The position numbers were made by a program, and so were the translations under genes. Shown piece after piece: positions 1 to 9,551 of a stretch of DNA of 64,000 nucleotides. Under the pieces are notes generated by a model. It was not told the DNA's origin, did not search any database, and worked only from the letters and a program-made list of their open reading frames with translations. Every line of letters begins with the position of its first letter. Within the stretch, counting starts at the first letter, position 1. Source of the DNA: Rachycentron canadum (Eukaryota > Chordata > Actinopteri > Carangiformes > Rachycentridae); NCBI GenBank assembly GCA_038496675.1, contig CM076669.1, positions 731,874-795,873 on the forward strand, given 5' to 3'.

Positions 1-2440
1 CATGCTAACAATTGCATGACTTTAGGAAGTTAACAGACTAATTCTTGATATAAACTATTGTTGATGATCAACTGAAATTTTTTTTTACACTTGATTCCTT
101 GAAAAACTAAGTAAAGCAGCTCAGGGCCAATGGAAGCTGAACACAATAATCATGGACTAAAATAAATCACGTTACTTAGGTTGGAAGCCTCTTCATTTCC
201 TTGCTGTCTCAGTTTGAATCTCGTCTCCTGAGTTCACTTTAGCATGTTTATTAGATGAATATTTCATGCAGTTACATTAGATTTTCTACCATGTTCACCT
301 CCCTCTCTCTTTGCCTCCTGAGGTTTTCCTAGCGAGGTACGCTGAGCTGAGAGTGAGGAGATAAGAGGATGTAGGACGAGAGGACGGCTGTAGAGGGAGT
401 AAAGGAGAGGAGGGGGGGGGGCGATGAAGCCCCGTGGAAAGGAGGAAGGCTTAATGAGTATGTTGCCCCTGATTCTGGCACGTTCACGAGGCAGGAGATG
501 ACAGGGCGGTGTGTTGCCACAGGGGATGGAGCGTCGGTCTGCATGAAGCAGAGGCATCCCTCCCCCTCCTCCCCCTTCTCCTCCTCCTCCTCCTCTTCCT
601 CCTGCTCACATGAAGACCAGAGTACACAAGTGTACACAGCTCAGCCACTTACACTCAACATTACAGCACAAGCTTGGCCTAGAGAGCAATGAGGCTTCTT
701 CAGGGGTTCAGACCTTGGATCTGACCTGAATATTCTCCTCCCTAACCCTGCAGCACTGAGTGGTTGCTAATGCTAAGTGCCAGCTAACCTCCAATTAGTC
801 TGAAGCCGATAGACCGTGAGCAGCTGGACTGATGGAAAGGTCCCGGTCCTGGCTGGTCCAGTATCTGATGGAGCCTGGACATTTCAGTCTGGTGGTGAAA
901 GGGTTGGAAACATGATCTCAGTGGACTGAAGGAAATCTATCTGTGTTGTCATCTAAAAATCTGGAATTGAATTCATTTTCTGAGCTGGTGTCCTCGTCGT
1001 GTATTTAAGAATTTAGATTTTAACGAGTTATATTCAGAATATTCATATTCATGATAATATTCCTGACTTGTAACATGTAAAGAGCAGCGTTCTGGTGTTG
1101 AGGTCAAGATGATGGACGAACATCTAATGGTTTCATCTACAACACTTAAGTAGAAATTGCGCTGACATTTTCTTCTCTGCTTTGGTTTTAAATACATGGG
1201 AATAAACAAATTGTTCATGTAAATAGTTTGTAAGGACACATGGACCCTGACAGGAAGTAAGAGTGTTAAGGAGATATTGATTTGATTTGGGGGTTTAACT
1301 ACTGTTTACTCATCAACGGGCTAACTGGCCTCTAAGGAAACAGCCCTGTCTATCCCCATGATGAACAGCAGATCTGTAACAGCATGTAAGACAGTCTTGG
1401 TTTAGAAAGCTCTGTCAGTGACTGACTAACAAGGCTGGTTTCAGAATGACACCCTGGCGTTTGCAGTGTAAATTAAGAAACTAATCCTGCCTAACGTTGC
1501 CAATCTCTGCTTCCCAGTAGAGGAAACTGGGACCTTCAGGAGCTTAGCGACTGCAAACATCAGCTGCTGATTGGCTGAGCAGCAGATGGAGGAGAGGGGG
1601 GTAAGAGCTCTCTCAAAAGTTCAAGTGCACATTAAACTTTCCACTTGCTTTGAGGAGGGATTTGAGGTGCGGCTCTGTCTACCATCTTCAGTTTCAGCGT
1701 TGGTGAAGCAGCAGCTGTAATCCGACACTCTGCCGGTTATAGCAGCAGCAGCCTGCACGTATCATCTAACACCAGATAAAACACAGTCCAGGCAGCGCCG
1801 TGTTTCACTGAACGCCACAGGGATGAAGTCATCCGAGGTGCATCTGTGCGCTCGTGTCAACGTGTGAATATGTGTGTTCAGCACTACGTCGGCTGTTTGC
1901 CTGTTTCAGTATTTACAGGCTCGTGTTTTCGGTCTTCCTCGTCAAGTTTTCACGTTTTCATGCCTCCATTCACAACAAAGCGTGTTGAGCACGTGTCGTC
2001 CAGCTGCATTAATCCCTCAGGAGTATGAGGTCGTATTTGTACATTTGCTCAGTGTTGACTTTGACCCATGGTCACTACTGAGCAGTTTATTATAAATCTG
2101 ACACTGTCACCGACAAGTTCATCACAACACACCCAAAAGTGTTTTAGTGCTGTGTGGCCACAAAACCCTTAACACACATGATATATATTCTGTTTTAAAG
2201 CTCCCCTGAGATGATGAAAATCAAGTTTTAACATGTCCATGTTTTTTAAATAATACAAGACAAATGAGGGACATAGACAGTCAACTCCATGACTTGGAAC
2301 TGCAGTGCACAGATTCAGACAGTCAGGGATTCATACGTCACAAAGATAAATAACTGATCCTGTCAAAAAATAAATACACCTGAAACCTTGTAAGTACCTG
2401 AACTCTACACAAATGGACGCAGACTCTGGGTCTTTGAAGT
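1..2440. other. Intergenic, no gene seen
   Basis: No open frame here resembles a known protein and no RNA gene is recognised. A pyrimidine-rich stretch of TCC triplets lies at about 563-603. The rest is unique-looking, moderately AT-rich sequence. From mammalian gene order this should be spacer between kcna6 and kcna1, which is inference. Confidence 0.6.
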
Positions 2441-2930
2441 GATGCCGATGCTGAAGAGCCTTAACCCTTCATCCTCTCTAATGACCATCAGGGGGCGACT
2501 CCAATGGTTGTTAAAGAAGTCAGATTGTATTGAAGTCTATGGGAAAATGTCCCTACTTCTCCCTTGATTTATTAGCTCAGTAAACGTTTTCCTAATGAGT
2601 TTATGGTCTCAGTCTCTAGTTTCAAGTCTTCAATACAACAAGATGTTCATTTTTTAAATGATGGTCCATTTAGAGGAAAATAGACCAGAAAGCTGGGGGT
2701 GGGTTAGAGGGCGTGGCTACCGTATGATTGACAGACTGTAGCACCCAATCAGGATAGAGTACAGAGCAGGTCAGCTCCACCCCTCACTCCTCCTCAGCTC
2801 CACCTTCTGATGGTTTCTATTGGTTTCAAAAACCAAGATGGCCGATGGACAAATTCCAAACTGGAGGCTTTAAACAGCAGCTCACAGACTGATGTGTGAT
2901 GTCGGGGGGGGGCCCAACATTTTATTTAAA
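2441..2930 (+). repeat. Family B dispersed repeat, near full length
   Basis: One of the longest copies of a repeat seen about ten times in the window. It opens near GAAGAGCCTTAACCCTTCAT, continues through AATGACCATCAGGGGGCG, a stretch ending in TCAAGTCTTCAATACAACA, GTCCATTTAGAGGAAAATAG, GATTGACAGACTGTAGCACC, CAGCTCCACCCCTCACTCC and AAGATGGCCGA, and ends near CAGCTCACAGACTGATG. There is no coding capacity, so it is a non-autonomous element. No terminal inverted repeat was recognised by eye. The class is unknown. Confidence 0.75.
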
Positions 2931-4150
2931 TTAATTGGAGTTTTCACCTCCTTTGAAATCAGTTTATTGCTGAGGCTCATTTGTTTTTGGTGAAATATTT
3001 TAATAAAGAATCAGTGAAACTGTTCAAAGTCTGTACTTCAGCACCACGGACAGCTCCACCTCTTCAGACGCTTTAATCGGTCTTTAAGAGGCTGTTTAAT
3101 TCATTTAAACATCACTCCCTGTTATTATGCTTCCTTTCTTTTCCATTCTAGTAAAACCCTGTGCAGCCATGTTGTATGTAGGCTGCCCAGCAGATCGGTG
3201 GCACGGTCTGTTGGAGGCAGCAGGAGTGAAAGCTCAGCAGACGGACCCAGCAGTGGGCAGGAAGATGGGAGCTCAGCTGGCTTCGAGAGCTGGAACCAGT
3301 CCCAGTTATATTAGTAACCAAGATCCAACAAAGTCAAAGACAAGAGAGACGAGGGAGATTTCCTGAAAGTGTTCTTCTGATTTAGTGTAAAATATAAAAA
3401 AACTAAAACTAGGAGCAACAAGACAGAAATAGCATCAATGAAAAAGCAACACATCAGTTAAAAGTGTCCCTGTGGGAGTTGTGAACAGGCAGGACTGTGT
3501 CCTTGTGTGTCGCACTGTGGTGAGGGTGAAGGTTAGTGTGTGTGAGTGACTGAACTATATTTGTAGTTACAGTGTTAGTTTGTCACTGTAACTGTCTGAC
3601 AGCTGGCAGAGTTTCTGCTGCACGGCTGCTCAAAACAAATGTTGCCTGCATGTAGTGGTGAATTCCTGAAAACTAAATTTAGTTTGAAAACACGCTGCTG
3701 GTATAAAAATCCCCTCTGGATGACAAACACACAAATCAAATTCATTCATTACTGCCCATGTTTCTTGGGGTTTTAGGGACGTCTAGTACACAGCAGCACC
3801 TGTGTGGTGTATAATCTACCACACATTTGATCCTTAGGTCTGACGAAGACACATAATGCACTGAAAAAGGAAGATATGGCTTTGTGTTCAGTCATGCATG
3901 TGCAGCCAATCTGCACACTTGGCACAGACTGATGAGCTGCAGTCCATATGTTGTCGTGACCTTTGACTTTAGAGATTTAATGGGCAGGATTATAATCCAG
4001 TTTGACTTTGGTTGAGGATCAGTCCTGTCAGAATCTACACAGGTCTGGTTCAAGTAAGGAACATGCATGTGCACATATGATGCTTCTTGTTTAAAATGTT
4101 TATAGATTGGACTGCTGCCTCGTGATTGGCTAATTGTACAGGTGTGTGAA
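2931..4150. other. Intergenic, no gene seen
   Basis: Unique-looking sequence between two family B copies. Small open frames (for example 3127-3366) have no recognisable protein features. Confidence 0.55.
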
Positions 4151-4152
4151 TA

Positions 4153-4385
4153 AGGAGCATCGTGTTGTATTGAAGACTTGAAACTAGAGACTGAGACCAT
4201 AAACTCATTAGGAAAACGTTTACTGAGCTAATAAATCAAGGAGAAGTAGGGACATTTTCCCATAGACTTCAATACAATCTGACTTCTGTAACAACCAGTG
4301 GAGTCGCCCCCTGATGGTCATTAGAGAGGATGAAGGGTTAAGGCTCTTCAGTTTTGGCTTCACTTCACAGACCCAGAGTCAGTTA
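4153..4385 (-). repeat. Family B dispersed repeat, truncated
   Basis: Reverse-oriented copy covering the first half of family B. It runs from TTGTATTGAAGACTTGAAAC through CCATAGACTTCAATACAATC and GTCGCCCCCTGATGGTC to GGGTTAAGGCTCTTCAG. It ends in TTCACTTCACAGACCCAGAG, which matches the end of the copy near 51050. The half containing the GATTGACAGACTG segment is absent. Confidence 0.75.
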
Positions 4386-5835
4386 GAGTCTAGAGACAGT
4401 TTGTGGTTCAACTTCTGGCTCGTCTGGTCTGTGTTGTTGAAGTTTCCTGGTCAATATATTGAACTCCAAATATCCTCTGATGGCTGATCCATCAGTGTAT
4501 GAGTGTGTGTGAATGGTTGAAGCTCTATGTGTTGATGAGTGTTTATATGAATGAAAGAGTGAATGAGGTTTACATTGTAAAACGCTGAGTGAGTCAATAA
4601 GACTAGAGAAGTGCTATATAAGCAGCGTAATTACTTTATTTCCACTTGAAACCCATTAAACACACAAATGTTTCCATGTGTAAAGTTTGACTGAATTATT
4701 AAATCCACCATCTGTAAAAAGCAAATCTCCTTTATGAAAGTGTGTCTGACTGTGAAGTCACATCTGAAGGCTTCTACTTGACCCACTCTTCTGCCCTGAC
4801 TAACAGTGGAGGTGTGATAACCTCCAGGCTTTTGTGAATTCAAGCCGAGTCTCAAAATCCCTGATAAAGTTAGAATAAGCCTCGGAGCAATTCCAGGCTC
4901 GAGGTTTGAGTTTTATAATGTGTGAAAAAAAGAACTAAATCCTTCGTTCTTATCTCTGTGATCAGCACATGTGACTTGATGCTTGAAGCAGGTTGATTTT
5001 GGAGGGAAACGTCTTGTTAAACACCATGTTCTCTTCAGTCACAGCTCATCATGTTCATGTTTCTCTTGTCTGAAGCATTTTATCTTTCTTTTGGTGAATT
5101 ACCAGAAATAATGTAAATTAACGTGAATAGAAAACATCATTTCCACCAAAGTTGTATTTATAAAGGTTCTTCACACAGACAGTGACGTACTACAGGCCTG
5201 TAAAAAAAAAGGATCTCAAGTTAAAGGAGCCTAAAGTTTAGCTATTGCTACAAGGCTAATGTTAGCATTAATGTTGACTGGTCTGTTTCCAGTGTAGAAG
5301 AAAAAGGTTTGGCATGAGATTTACTGGTGTTGCTTCTGATATTAGCTGAGAATATGTAACTGATTGAAGGTTAAATAAATAAATCAACCAGGCTCTGGTT
5401 TTTCCCTGTTACCATAGCAACACCGGGATATTTACACCAACACGCAGGCCAGACTGTCGCAAAGTGCTCAGGGGCCAATGACGGGACAGTTAGAGCCTCA
5501 GGTCCAACCGGGACCCGGGACCTGAGGGACCTGAGGGACCTGCAGGAGGGTCGGAGTCGGAGCAGCAGCAGAAATGTATTGAACACACCGGTTACATAAC
5601 ACGATGCAGTGGATACATAGGCTCCACCACTGTGGTCGATCCTCTGTGATCAGGACCCGGCAACAGCCTCCACTTGTATTTGTTAAATGTCACAAGCATC
5701 ATCCGGATGAGCCTGGACCTGCTGTGTCGTCCTGGTCCCGGGTCTGGTTCTGCAGAGACTCAGGTGTTACTGTATCCCCGGCTGTGTTTTACAGTCTGTC
5801 TGCATTGCGTCGAATCCCCCCTCCTCTCCTCTCCT
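4386..5835. other. Intergenic, no gene seen
   Basis: No gene recognised. A short tandem of GGGACCTGA units lies at about 5514-5545. GC content rises from about 5400 toward the kcna1 upstream region. Confidence 0.55.
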
Positions 5836-6296
5836 CCCTCCCTCCCTCCTAACCCCTNNNNNNNNNNNNNNNNNNNNNNNNNNNNNNNNNNNNNNNNNNN
5901 NNNNNNNNNNNNNNNNNNNNNNNNNNNNNNNNNNNNNNNNNNNNNNNNNNNNNNNNNNNNNNNNNNNNNNNNNNNNNNNNNNNNNNNNNNNNNNNNNNNN
6001 NNNNNNNNNNNNNNNNNNNNNNNNNNNNNNNNNNNNNNNNNNNNNNNNNNNNNNNNNNNNNNNNNNNNNNNNNNNNNNNNNNNNNNNNNNNNNNNNNNNN
6101 NNNNNNNNNNNNNNNNNNNNNNNNNNNNNNNNNNNNNNNNNNNNNNNNNNNNNNNNNNNNNNNNNNNNNNNNNNNNNNNNNNNNNNNNNNNNNNNNNNNN
6201 NNNNNNNNNNNNNNNNNNNNNNNNNNNNNNNNNNNNNNNNNNCCCTCCCTCCCTCCTAACCCCTCCCTCCCTCCCTCCTTCACTCTCTTCTTTTCT
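5836..6296. repeat. C-rich tandem repeat spanning an assembly gap
   Basis: CCCTCCCTCCCTCCTAACC units flank a run of N at 5858-6242 on both sides, so the gap is probably an unresolved tandem array of this unit. The complementary strand has closely spaced GGG runs. It sits about 1 kb upstream of the kcna1 start codon, next to the CpG-rich region. The true length is unknown because the N run may be an estimate. Confidence 0.8.
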
Positions 6297-6299
6297 CCC

Positions 6300-6640
6300 T
6301 CTACACGAAATCCTGCAATATGCTTCCAAACGCGCGGAGCTCGTCGTCTGTCTTCGTCCAAAGCTCGTTTTTTCTACCGCAGCAGGGAAACAGCAGAGGC
6401 GCCTCCTGATGCTGCAGGGTCCGGTCAGACTGGCAGCTCGATCCGCCTCCATTCTCTGATTCTTCCCTCGGACCTCCGCCTCCTTTATTTGCAGCATGAT
6501 TTTAATAAATGTTCCGTCCGGGTTTCCGCCGCGGAGCCGCGGTTCGCAGCCGTTTGAAGCCGCCTCCTCCCGCGGGCTGCTCCGCTCGACGCTGCAAACC
6601 TACACCGAGAGGATCCGGATGTTGACCAAGACAACATAGT
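6300..6640 (+). promoter_or_regulatory. CpG-rich region, putative kcna1 promoter or first exon
   Basis: A local cluster of CpG dinucleotides (for example CCGCCGCGGAGCCGCGG at about 6527 and CTCCCGCGGGCTGCTCC at about 6566) stands out against AT-rich surroundings. Its place 0.6-0.9 kb before the kcna1 ATG suits a CpG-island promoter. No TATA box was recognised. The transcription start cannot be placed from sequence alone. Confidence 0.45.
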
Positions 6641-7019
6641 CTATTAATATTTCAGATCCTGTAAAGCGATATCAGTTTGAACCCAAGTTGTGTGGCCGCT
6701 CAGCAGGTACCTTGGAATGAGACACGTTCATATTTCACATGAAGAAGCTTTTTATTGTGTATCTGAACGTGTGAAACCTTCATGTGACTGGATGCTCGTT
6801 GATGTTTGAGTGAAACCTGCAGGTCCTGATGTGCGCAGAGAGGCAGCGCAGGGACTGCAAACTTGAATACTGATGTATGCGGTAAAAATCCAGCTAATGC
6901 AGCGCGGGCTCCTGTAAAGAACTGCATGATTCTTCTCTCCTCATCTCTCTGACCAACAGGAAGCTCCCCAGAAGATGAACCCGACTCTGTTTGCTCTGGT
7001 AAAGACCCCATTTGATCGA

Positions 7020-7034
7020 TTCTCTCTCTTTCAG
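7020..7034 (+). promoter_or_regulatory. Candidate splice acceptor in kcna1 leader
   Basis: The string TTCTCTCTCTTTCAG is a good polypyrimidine tract followed by AG, about 200 nt before the kcna1 ATG. Vertebrate KCNA genes usually keep the CDS in one exon and may have an intron in the 5' leader. A possible but weak donor, CAG|GTACCT, is at about 6706. This is inference and needs cDNA evidence. Confidence 0.35.
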
Positions 7035-7041
7035 GTGACGG

Positions 7042-7056
7042 ATGAAGCATCGCTGA
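7042..7056 (+). other. Short upstream ORF in kcna1 leader (4 codons plus stop)
   Basis: ATG AAG CAT CGC TGA lies just after the candidate acceptor. If this region is in the mature mRNA, scanning ribosomes would meet it before the main start. Too short to encode a stable product. Confidence 0.4.
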
Positions 7057-7066
7057 GATAAAGAAG

Positions 7067-7147
7067 ATGTTCAGCTCAGAGATGATGGTGATGATGATGA
7101 TGATGATGATGGAGAGGAAGGCTCTCCGAAGCTCCCGGTCTCACTAG
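7067..7147 (+). other. Met-rich upstream ORF in kcna1 leader (26 aa)
   Basis: An ATG at 7067 opens a 26-codon frame ending in TAG at 7145-7147, 89 nt before the main ATG and in a different frame. Its middle is an (ATG)n tract giving two Met, Val, then seven Met in a row, so many in-frame starts lead to one stop. It could lower initiation at Kv1.1 if transcribed. Conservation is unknown and the tract could be a chance microsatellite. Confidence 0.4.
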
Positions 7148-7236
7148 GACCTTCTGCACTTTGACCTGCCCCCTCGTCCCCTCCCTTCTGCCCCTTCACA
7201 CCACCTCCTCTTCCTGTCCTCCACCCAGCAGGAAGG

Positions 7237-8727
7237 ATGACTGTGGTGTCCACAGACAACATGGACGAGACCTCCACCCTGCCAGGTCACCCGCAGGACC
7301 CCTACCCGCCTGACGATGACCACGACGACCACGACTGCTGTGAACGGGTGGTCATCAACATCTCGGGCCTGCGCTTCGAGACCCAGCTGAAGACCCTCGC
7401 CCAGTTCCCGGATACTCTCCTTGGGAACCCCAAGAAGAGGATGCGTTACTTCGACCCCTTACGAAACGAGTATTTCTTTGACCGGAATCGTCCCAGCTTT
7501 GACGCCATCTTGTATTATTACCAATCCGGGGGAAGGCTGAGAAGACCGGTCAACGTGCCGCTGGATATGTTCTCAGAGGAGATTAAGTTTTACGAACTTG
7601 GTGCAGAGGCTATGGAGAAATTTCGGGAGGACGAGGGGTTTATTCGGGAGGAGGAGCGACCCCTGCCAGAGAAGGAGTTCCAACGGCAGATCTGGCTCCT
7701 CTTTGAGCATCCGGAGAGCTCTGGTCCGGCCCGGGGGATCGCCATCGTCTCTGTGATGGTTATTCTCATTTCAATAGTCATATTTTGTTTGGAGACACTA
7801 CCAGAGTTGAAGGAGGATCCCAGCGACCGGATGCAGGTGGTGGGGAACACCACCCTGTACTACAAACCAAATGTCCTCACAGACCCTTTCTTTGTGGTGG
7901 AAACACTCTGCATCATCTGGTTTTCCTTTGAGTTGATAGTTCGGTTTTTCGCTTGCCCCAGCAAGGCAGCGTTCTTTAAAAACATGATGAACTCGATTGA
8001 TATTGTGGCTATAATCCCGTACTTCATCACACTTGGCACAGAGCTGGCTGACGACCAAGGCAACAGGGAGGGGAAAGGAGGAGGGGAACAGGCCACATCT
8101 CTGGCTATTCTCAGGGTAATCCGTCTGGTGAGGGTTTTCAGGATCTTTAAACTGTCCCGACACTCAAAGGGGCTCCAGATTCTGGGACAAACTCTTAAGG
8201 CGAGCATGCGGGAGCTGGGCTTGCTCATTTTCTTCCTCTTTATCGGCGTGATTTTGTTCTCCAGTGCCGTCTACTTCGCCGAGGCTGAAGAGAAGGAGTC
8301 GTTCTTCACAAGCATCCCAGATGCTTTCTGGTGGGCCGTGGTGTCGATGACGACCGTTGGCTACGGGGACATGTACCCTGTGACCATCGGGGGGAAGATC
8401 GTGGGCTCGCTGTGCGCCATCGCCGGGGTGCTCACCATCGCGCTGCCGGTGCCGGTCATCGTGTCCAACTTCAACTACTTCTACCACCGGGAGACGGAGG
8501 GCGAGGAGCAGGCCCAGCTGCTCAACGTCAGCAATCAGAACCTGGCGTCGGACACCAACTCGAGCCGCCGCAGTTCCTCCGTGGTCAGCAAGTCGGAGTA
8601 CATGGAGATAGACGAGGACATGAACAACAGCATCGATAACTTTAGGGAAGCAAACCTTAGGACTGCCAACTGCACGGCTCCCAGCCAGAACTGTGTGAAC
8701 AAGGGGAAGCTGCTCACCGACGTGTGA
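7237..8727 (+). CDS. kcna1: Voltage-gated potassium channel Kv1.1 (Shaker family), complete single-exon CDS
   Basis: Pore-forming alpha subunit of a low-voltage-activated delayed-rectifier K+ channel, expected in axonal and presynaptic membranes as a homo- or heterotetramer. Length is 496 aa; mammalian Kv1.1 is 495 aa. The T1 tetramerisation domain spans about 37-150. S1 is about 167-188, S2 218-238, S3 252-270 with D255, and S4 about 291-309 with R293, R296, R299, R302, K305 and R308. S5 is about 326-346, the filter TVGYGD is at 373-378, and S6 is about 386-412 with PVP at 404-406. Y380 after GYGDM is the residue linked to high TEA sensitivity. N204 (NTT) in the S1-S2 loop is a glycosylation site. 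The end LLTDV is a PDZ ligand. Start choice: A at -3, and MTVVSTDNMDE aligns with the family start MTV. The S3-S4 linker has a Gly-rich insert (REGKGGGEQ) a few residues longer than in mammals. S6 DNA is nearly identical to kcna5 (see findings). It cannot be decided here whether this is kcna1a or kcna1b. Confidence 0.97.
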   Translation: MTVVSTDNMDETSTLPGHPQDPYPPDDDHDDHDCCERVVINISGLRFETQLKTLAQFPDTLLGNPKKRMRYFDPLRNEYFFDRNRPSFDAILYYYQSGGRLRRPVNVPLDMFSEEIKFYELGAEAMEKFREDEGFIREEERPLPEKEFQRQIWLLFEHPESSGPARGIAIVSVMVILISIVIFCLETLPELKEDPSDRMQVVGNTTLYYKPNVLTDPFFVVETLCIIWFSFELIVRFFACPSKAAFFKNMMNSIDIVAIIPYFITLGTELADDQGNREGKGGGEQATSLAILRVIRLVRVFRIFKLSRHSKGLQILGQTLKASMRELGLLIFFLFIGVILFSSAVYFAEAEEKESFFTSIPDAFWWAVVSMTTVGYGDMYPVTIGGKIVGSLCAIAGVLTIALPVPVIVSNFNYFYHRETEGEEQAQLLNVSNQNLASDTNSSRRSSSVVSKSEYMEIDEDMNNSIDNFREANLRTANCTAPSQNCVNKGKLLTDV

Positions 8728-9545
8728 GGCAGCGGCCGACGCACCAGTGTAAATATTGTAGAAATATCAGGATGCTTTATCTCCATTGGTGCATTTTCTT
8801 CTCTTTTTTTGCATTGATTCATCCAAACATGTGAAGACTTAAGTAGTTCAAAGGCACACATGGTAAATCTGTAGTAGAGGCTCAGTTACTTCATTAAGAA
8901 CAAGATCAGCAGGTGTCAGGGAAACTTTTCAAAAATTAGTTAACAAATTTAGGAACTTGTATCCAGGAATTCCCTAATTTAGGATCCAAACAGCATGAAG
9001 CATGGAGTTAAACACGTGGATGGGCTGCAAAGAGACACTGTCAAGTTGCATTGTGGGAAACAAAGTACAGATAAAAAGGATACTGGTTAATGTCTCATCG
9101 GTTTCAGTCTCTGATTGGTATCAACTCTTCTGAGTTGCATTTCTTCATTGGTTGGGCAGCCACGTTAACAGTGTTACTACCTTCAGCTGATTTGAGACAG
9201 TTTAGATTTTAGAGATACATGGATTTACTTTCAGTTTTGACATGTGTTAAATGTGTTTTATGGGATTATAGCTTGTTTTGAGCCACTTCAGACAGACTCA
9301 ACTTGTTTTTCCTGCAGCACAAAAGATAAATAAGGGAGTGAGATAATTAATTCACAAGGAAGCTCTTGTAAAGTTAAAAGAATTAATTCAGCCAAGTTTA
9401 TTTGTACAGAGTCTCTCAACAACAAGGCAACGCAGTGATTTACATCTGACAAAAATGGGATAAAGCAACACAAAGCAATAGAAAAAGACAGACAGGGTCC
9501 AGAAATGTGAGTTGCTGACGACGAAGTAGGAAAAGCAGTTGATGG

Positions 9546-9551
9546 AATAAA
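9546..9551 (+). terminator. Candidate proximal polyadenylation signal, kcna1
   Basis: AATAAA 0.8 kb after the kcna1 stop; another AATAAA follows at 9621-9626. No clear GT-rich downstream element was recognised, so usage is uncertain. Confidence 0.3.

Noticed and set aside
5674..6497. Long open frames across N runs (also 16608-17208 and 35980-36583)
   Set aside because: The frames stay open only because N codons are not read as stops. Flanks are simple repeats.
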